Source: Candidatus Altimarinota bacterium
GTDB lineage: Bacteria > Patescibacteriota > Gracilibacteria > UBA4473
Length of the DNA stretch: 6,952 nucleotides
Assembly: GCA_027028725.1 (NCBI GenBank)
Contig: JALVIB010000088.1
Coordinates: 1-6,952 of the forward strand
Direction of reading: 5' to 3'
The notes below the pieces were generated by a model that saw only the letters and a list, made by a program, of their open reading frames with translations, had not been told where the DNA came from and ran no database searches. The position numbers and the translations under genes are program-made. Shown here in pieces: positions 4,219 to 6,952 of this stretch. Positions within the stretch are counted from its first letter, which is position 1, and the number at the start of each line of letters is the position of its first letter.

Positions 4219-6111
4219 TTACTCCCACTCAATAGTTCCCGGTGGTTTGCTGGTGCAATCAAGGAAAACGGCGGAAATTTCGCCACCGCCTTGCGGGGCG
4301 CAGCGGGATTTTAGGATTTCCTGTGCCATTTTTTTCAATAATTCAAACGGCAGTTTCCCGACACTCGCACTCATCGCATCGATGGAATCAACTGGTCGTA
4401 AAATAATGGATTCTGTTCCTTCTCCATTGAAAGAAACCGGCATCAAAACTACCGGAAACTGCCAAACGGTTTCGTATTCGCCAGCTTCGCGGAGAAGTTT
4501 TGTCACAATCGCATCAGCGCGTTGCAAAATTTTCACGCGGTCTGGATTGATGTCCGTTTTGTGGAGAGAAATCTCGCGAATTTTTCCCGCGAAATTTTTC
4601 CCTAACGGTACAATACAACGATTTATTTCGGAATAATGGTTAATCAGTTTAGTCGCCAGTTTTTCTAATTCTTCAATATCTGTTTCATTTGTCTGTAAAA
4701 TCCCCGGATGTTTATAAGTCCGAAAATCTCCCTGTACACCAACTGATTTAATCGGAAGCTTGATATAAGGTTTCTTTTTTGTTTGCAAAGTGAAAGCGTC
4801 CACTTCGTCATACAAAATTTCGCGGGATTCTGTGTCCGAACAAAGAATCCGCACGCCCAGCCCCGGACCGGGAAAGGGATGTCGCCAGACAAGTTCGTGG
4901 GGCAAGCCCAAAAGTTCGCCTAGAACTCGCACCTCGTCTTTATAAAGTTCGGCAATTGGTTCGATAACAAGTCCCTGATCAATCAGTTTTTGCACTTCGG
5001 GAGCGCGGTTGTGGTGTGTTTTTATTTTGTCAGCGTTTTTTGTTCCGCCCGTTTCAATTGTGTCAGGATAAATTGTCCCCTGCGCCAAAAGCCATTTCTC
5101 ATCAAGTTTTTCCCGCGAAAAAAAGTCCTGCTGAACATCCAAAAAAGTGTGTCCGATAATTTTTCGTTTTTCTTCGGGATCGGTTTTGCCCGCGAGATTT
5201 TGCAAAAAAGTTTCCGCTTCGCGTAAAGTCGTCAAATCCGCGCCAATCGCTCGCAAAGATTTTTCCACTTGCTCCACTTCGTTCTCACGCAAAAGTCCGG
5301 TGTCTACAAAAAGTCCTTTGACTCGTTCCGGTCCGATAATTTCGTTTAAAAAAGCGAAAGTGACGGTTGAATCCACTCCCCCCGAAACAAACAAAAAGAC
5401 ATTTTTGTCGCCAATTTTTTCGCGGAGTTTTTGTTTTTGTTCGTCCAAGAATTTCTGCATATTCCAATCAAACGAGCAACCACAAATTTCCAAAAAGTTT
5501 TTCAAAATCCGGTTTCCAAATTTAGTGTGTGAAACTTCCAAATGAAACTGTACGGAATAGAAATTTTTCGCGGGATTCCATGCTGCCGCTGTCGCGCAAT
5601 GTGGTGTTTCTCCAATATTTTCAAACCCCGGCGCAAAATCCTGCACCGCATCAACATGATTCATCCAAACAATTGATTCTGCGGGAACATCTTTGAACAA
5701 AGGGCATCCGCGCCTGTCATCCGACTTGTCCTCCGTAGTTTCAACGAAGGAGGAAGCCTTGGCGGAGGGTGAAATTTTTAACTTTGACGCTCCAAATTCG
5801 CCCGTCGTCCCCGGAGCCACTTTCCCTCCAAGATTATGCGCGAGATACTGGTGTCCGTAGCAAATCCCCAAAATAGGTTTCTCCGCGGAAAAAATAGCGG
5901 GATCAGTTTTTGGGGAATCCTCGGCAAAAACAGACTGCGGTCCACCAGATAAAATGAGTCCTTTCACCTCCGGTCGCGAAATTTTCGCGGGAATTTCAGG
6001 ATCATCCGGCATCATAATTTCCGCTAAAACTCCCAATCGCCGAATCCGACTAGCAATCAGATGCGCGTATTGTCCACCAAAATCGAGAATGATAATTCGT
6101 TCGTGTTCCAT
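4219..6111 (-). CDS. guaA: GMP synthase (glutamine-hydrolysing), long eukaryote-like form
   Basis: GuaA makes GMP from XMP, ATP and glutamine. Numbered from the ATG (630 residues), the class I glutaminase domain covers about 5-210, with nucleophile C84 in GICYGHQ and H190/E192 in QFHLEVSHT. The ATP-pyrophosphatase domain follows, with the PP-loop SGGVDS (243-248) and HPFPGPGLG (411-419). The C-terminus ends SKPPGTIEWE. Bacterial GuaA is usually about 510-525 residues. Here the extra length is a second dimerisation-type block: LPIKSVGVQGDFRTY (452-466) precedes VKILQRADAIVTKLLREAGE, the order seen in human GMPS. Residues 115-134 come from a dispersed palindromic repeat, in the loop before CPLFKDVP of the glutaminase domain. 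The ATG at 6111 is preferred over the adjacent upstream GTG (6114) because TAAACT lies 7 nt before it; no Shine-Dalgarno is present. Transcription ends at the shared terminator. Confidence 0.97.
   Translation of the reverse strand: MEHERIIILDFGGQYAHLIASRIRRLGVLAEIMMPDDPEIPAKISRPEVKGLILSGGPQSVFAEDSPKTDPAIFSAEKPILGICYGHQYLAHNLGGKVAPGTTGEFGASKLKISPSAKASSFVETTEDKSDDRRGCPLFKDVPAESIVWMNHVDAVQDFAPGFENIGETPHCATAAAWNPAKNFYSVQFHLEVSHTKFGNRILKNFLEICGCSFDWNMQKFLDEQKQKLREKIGDKNVFLFVSGGVDSTVTFAFLNEIIGPERVKGLFVDTGLLRENEVEQVEKSLRAIGADLTTLREAETFLQNLAGKTDPEEKRKIIGHTFLDVQQDFFSREKLDEKWLLAQGTIYPDTIETGGTKNADKIKTHHNRAPEVQKLIDQGLVIEPIAELYKDEVRVLGELLGLPHELVWRHPFPGPGLGVRILCSDTESREILYDEVDAFTLQTKKKPYIKLPIKSVGVQGDFRTYKHPGILQTNETDIEELEKLATKLINHYSEINRCIVPLGKNFAGKIREISLHKTDINPDRVKILQRADAIVTKLLREAGEYETVWQFPVVLMPVSFNGEGTESIILRPVDSIDAMSASVGKLPFELLKKMAQEILKSRCAPQGGGEISAVFLDCTSKPPGTIEWE
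5711..5769 (-). repeat. In-gene palindromic repeat, copy C (in guaA)
   Basis: This third copy of the ~58-bp element is read in the same frame as copy B and gives SAKASSFVETTEDKSDDRR inside the glutaminase domain of GMP synthase. Its core is intact: TCCTTCG and CGGAGGA can pair around a 9-nt loop. Its 3' flank is diverged from copy B (GGAGGGTGAAA instead of GAAGGATGGGG). It lies between ASKLKIS and CPLFKDVP, where other GuaA proteins have a short loop. Confidence 0.93.
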
Positions 6112-6118
6112 CACCGCC

Positions 6119-6124
6119 AGTTTA
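6119..6124 (-). promoter_or_regulatory. -10-like TAAACT 7 nt before guaA
   Basis: The minus strand reads TAAACT-ggcggtg-ATG: TANNNT, 7 nt, start codon. The fit supports the ATG at 6111 as start. No convincing -35 hexamer lies upstream. The divergent gap 6112-6234 also carries two copies of TCTCGCGA (6153-6160 and 6204-6211). These may be regulatory or simply variants of the genome-wide octamer. Confidence 0.45.
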
Positions 6125-6202
6125 GCTGATTTTGGAAAATTAACGAGAAAAATCTCGCGAAATTTTTACTTTTTTTGCCAAAAATGGTTTTTCCCACTAC
6201 AC

Positions 6203-6228
6203 TTCTCGCGAGAAAAATTTTTTAATTT
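6203..6228 (+). promoter_or_regulatory. Upstream region of topA: 12-bp palindrome and TAATTT
   Basis: TTCTCGCGAGAA (6203-6214) is a perfect 12-bp palindrome. It ends 8 bp before TAATTT (6223-6228), which lies 6 nt before the topA ATG. If TAATTT is the -10 box, the palindrome covers the spacer and the inner edge of the -35 region, a place where an operator could act. A chance variant of the abundant CGCG-centred motif is an equally good explanation. No Shine-Dalgarno is seen; an A-run precedes the ATG. Confidence 0.35.
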
Positions 6229-6234
6229 AAAAAA

Positions 6235-6952
6235 ATGGCTAAGAATCTAGTGATTGTAGAGTCTCCCGCGAAAGCAAAAACTTTGGAAAAATTTCTCGGG
6301 AAAGATTTTCAAGTAAAATCAAGTTTTGGACATATTCGGGATTTGCCGAGCAACGGGATGAATATTGATATTGAAAGCGGAAAATTCACTCCGCATTACG
6401 AAATAAATAGCGACAAAAAGAAAATTGTCGCGGAATTACGACGAGCGGCGAAAGGCGCGGAAGTCTGGCTCGCTGCCGATGAAGATCGCGAAGGAGAAGC
6501 GATTGCTTGGCATGTTTGTCATGCTTTGAAACTTGATCCGCAAAAAACGAAACGAATTGTTTTTCACGAAATTACCAAGCCCGCCATTTTGAACGCGGTT
6601 AAAAACCCGCGAACTATTGACCAAAATTTAGTTGATGCCCAACAAGCGCGCCGAATTTTGGACCGACTTGTGGGATACGAGCTTTCACCGGTTTTATGGA
6701 AAAAAATTCGCGCGGGGCTTTCCGCGGGGCGTGTGCAATCCGTGGCGGTGCGTTTAATTGTTGATCGGGAACGCGAAATTGAAGCGTTTGCTTCTAAATC
6801 AACTTTCAAAATAACGGCGGAATTTGATTTAGGGAAAGGAGTTATCTTGAAAGCGGAATTACCGAAAAAATTCGCGGGATTTTCCGAAGCGGAAAAGTTT
6901 TTGGAAAAATGTTTAGGAGCGGAGTTTTCTGTCAAAGATTTGACTTCAAAAC
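6235..6952 (+). CDS. topA: DNA topoisomerase I, N-terminal part
   Basis: The 239 codons visible run off the window with no stop. Type IA topoisomerase I relaxes negative supercoils by passing one DNA strand through a transient break. The Toprim domain is complete: VIVESPAKAKT (E9) at the start, GHIRDLP (32-38), and ADEDREGEAIAWH (81-93), which holds the metal-binding D82, D84 and E86. The next conserved blocks are VFHEITKPAI (109-118) and the helix VDAQQARRILDRLVGYELSP (133-152). The hallmark GLSAGRVQSVAVRL (161-174), of domain IV, follows. The catalytic tyrosine and the zinc-finger region would lie beyond the window. FAGFSEAEKF near the edge is partly encoded by a TCGCGGGA motif. The ATG follows TAATTT and an A-run without a Shine-Dalgarno. 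The gene is divergent from guaA, with 123 bp between starts. Confidence 0.97.
   Translation, partial: MAKNLVIVESPAKAKTLEKFLGKDFQVKSSFGHIRDLPSNGMNIDIESGKFTPHYEINSDKKKIVAELRRAAKGAEVWLAADEDREGEAIAWHVCHALKLDPQKTKRIVFHEITKPAILNAVKNPRTIDQNLVDAQQARRILDRLVGYELSPVLWKKIRAGLSAGRVQSVAVRLIVDREREIEAFASKSTFKITAEFDLGKGVILKAELPKKFAGFSEAEKFLEKCLGAEFSVKDLTSK

Larger units (their letters stand above)
69..6879. repeat. Dispersed octamer TCCCGCGA / TCGCGGGA (about 21 copies)
   Basis: Exact copies found by eye begin at 69, 243, 300, 522, 930, 1111, 1530, 1851, 1932, 2124, 2856, 2987, 3439, 3721, 4585, 4820, 5111, 5568, 5985, 6264 and 6872, in both orientations. Most share flanks that give AAATCCCGCGAAATTT. Two are in intergenic gaps (2124, 3721) and the rest lie in genes on both strands. 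Near variants such as TCTCGCGA and TTCGCGGA are also common. The gene at 3797-4189 has none. The span given covers the first to last copy, not a continuous repeat. Confidence 0.92.

Noticed and set aside
663..5769. The three similar 58-bp blocks as a CRISPR array
   Set aside because: They are kilobases apart, inside genes, and not regularly spaced; no cas genes are present.
6112..6114. GTG directly upstream of the guaA ATG as the true start
   Set aside because: It is possible, but the ATG fits the 7-nt distance from the -10-like box seen at three other genes; the difference is one residue.
6436..6935. Minus-strand open frames opposite topA
   Set aside because: The plus strand encodes an unmistakable Toprim domain and GLSAGRVQS block of topoisomerase I throughout this stretch.
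1..6952. Use of UGA as a sense codon, as in Gracilibacteria/SR1
   Set aside because: All recognised genes read through without in-frame TGA and align well with their families under the standard code; a release factor of RF1 type alone does not indicate recoding. No TGA stop is seen among six complete genes, but that number is too small to mean anything.

Overview
The window looks like a chromosomal segment of an uncultivated bacterium, most likely of the Candidate Phyla Radiation (Patescibacteria). This placement is an inference. It rests on small, tightly packed single genes, short cell-envelope lipoproteins, no clear Shine-Dalgarno sequences, and in-gene palindromic repeats whose products read like SFAKASSFVETTEDKS, a peptide pattern I associate with CPR genomes. 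The standard genetic code fits: the reading frames are intact, and every visible stop is TAA or TAG.

Layout. (1) 1-138, minus: N-terminus of a peptide chain release factor, probably RF1. It diverges across 20 bp from (2) 159-1508, plus: an ATP-grasp ligase-like protein of unknown substrate. (3) 1498-2010, minus: a DUF192 lipoprotein whose end overlaps the end of the ATP-grasp gene. (4) 2011-2307: a repeat-rich gap with a tandem 8-mer, a small hairpin, a MITE-like nested palindrome and a 16-bp palindrome. (5) 2308-2763, minus: a small lipoprotein with an acidic tail. (6) 2823-3536, minus: a HAD phosphatase/phosphomutase-like enzyme. (7) 3537-3796: a second repeat-rich gap. (8) 3797-4189, plus: an AT-rich hypothetical gene. 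It shares a bidirectional terminator with (9) 4219-6111, minus: guaA, a GMP synthase of the long, eukaryote-like architecture. (10) 6235-6952, plus: the N-terminal part of topA, divergent from guaA.

The genes do not form one pathway. They are housekeeping genes (translation termination, GMP synthesis, DNA topology) mixed with envelope and accessory genes, mostly transcribed one by one.

Three genome-scale signals lie on top of the genes. First, a ~58-bp palindromic repeat sits in frame inside three unrelated proteins (ATP-grasp, HAD, GuaA). It always has the same orientation relative to translation but is read in two different frames. Second, the octamer TCCCGCGA/TCGCGGGA (extended consensus AAATCCCGCGAAATTT) occurs about 21 times on both strands, in genes and gaps, but not in the AT-rich hypothetical gene. 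Third, several start codons lie exactly 7 nt after a TANNNT -10-like hexamer with no ribosome binding site, which suggests leaderless transcription.
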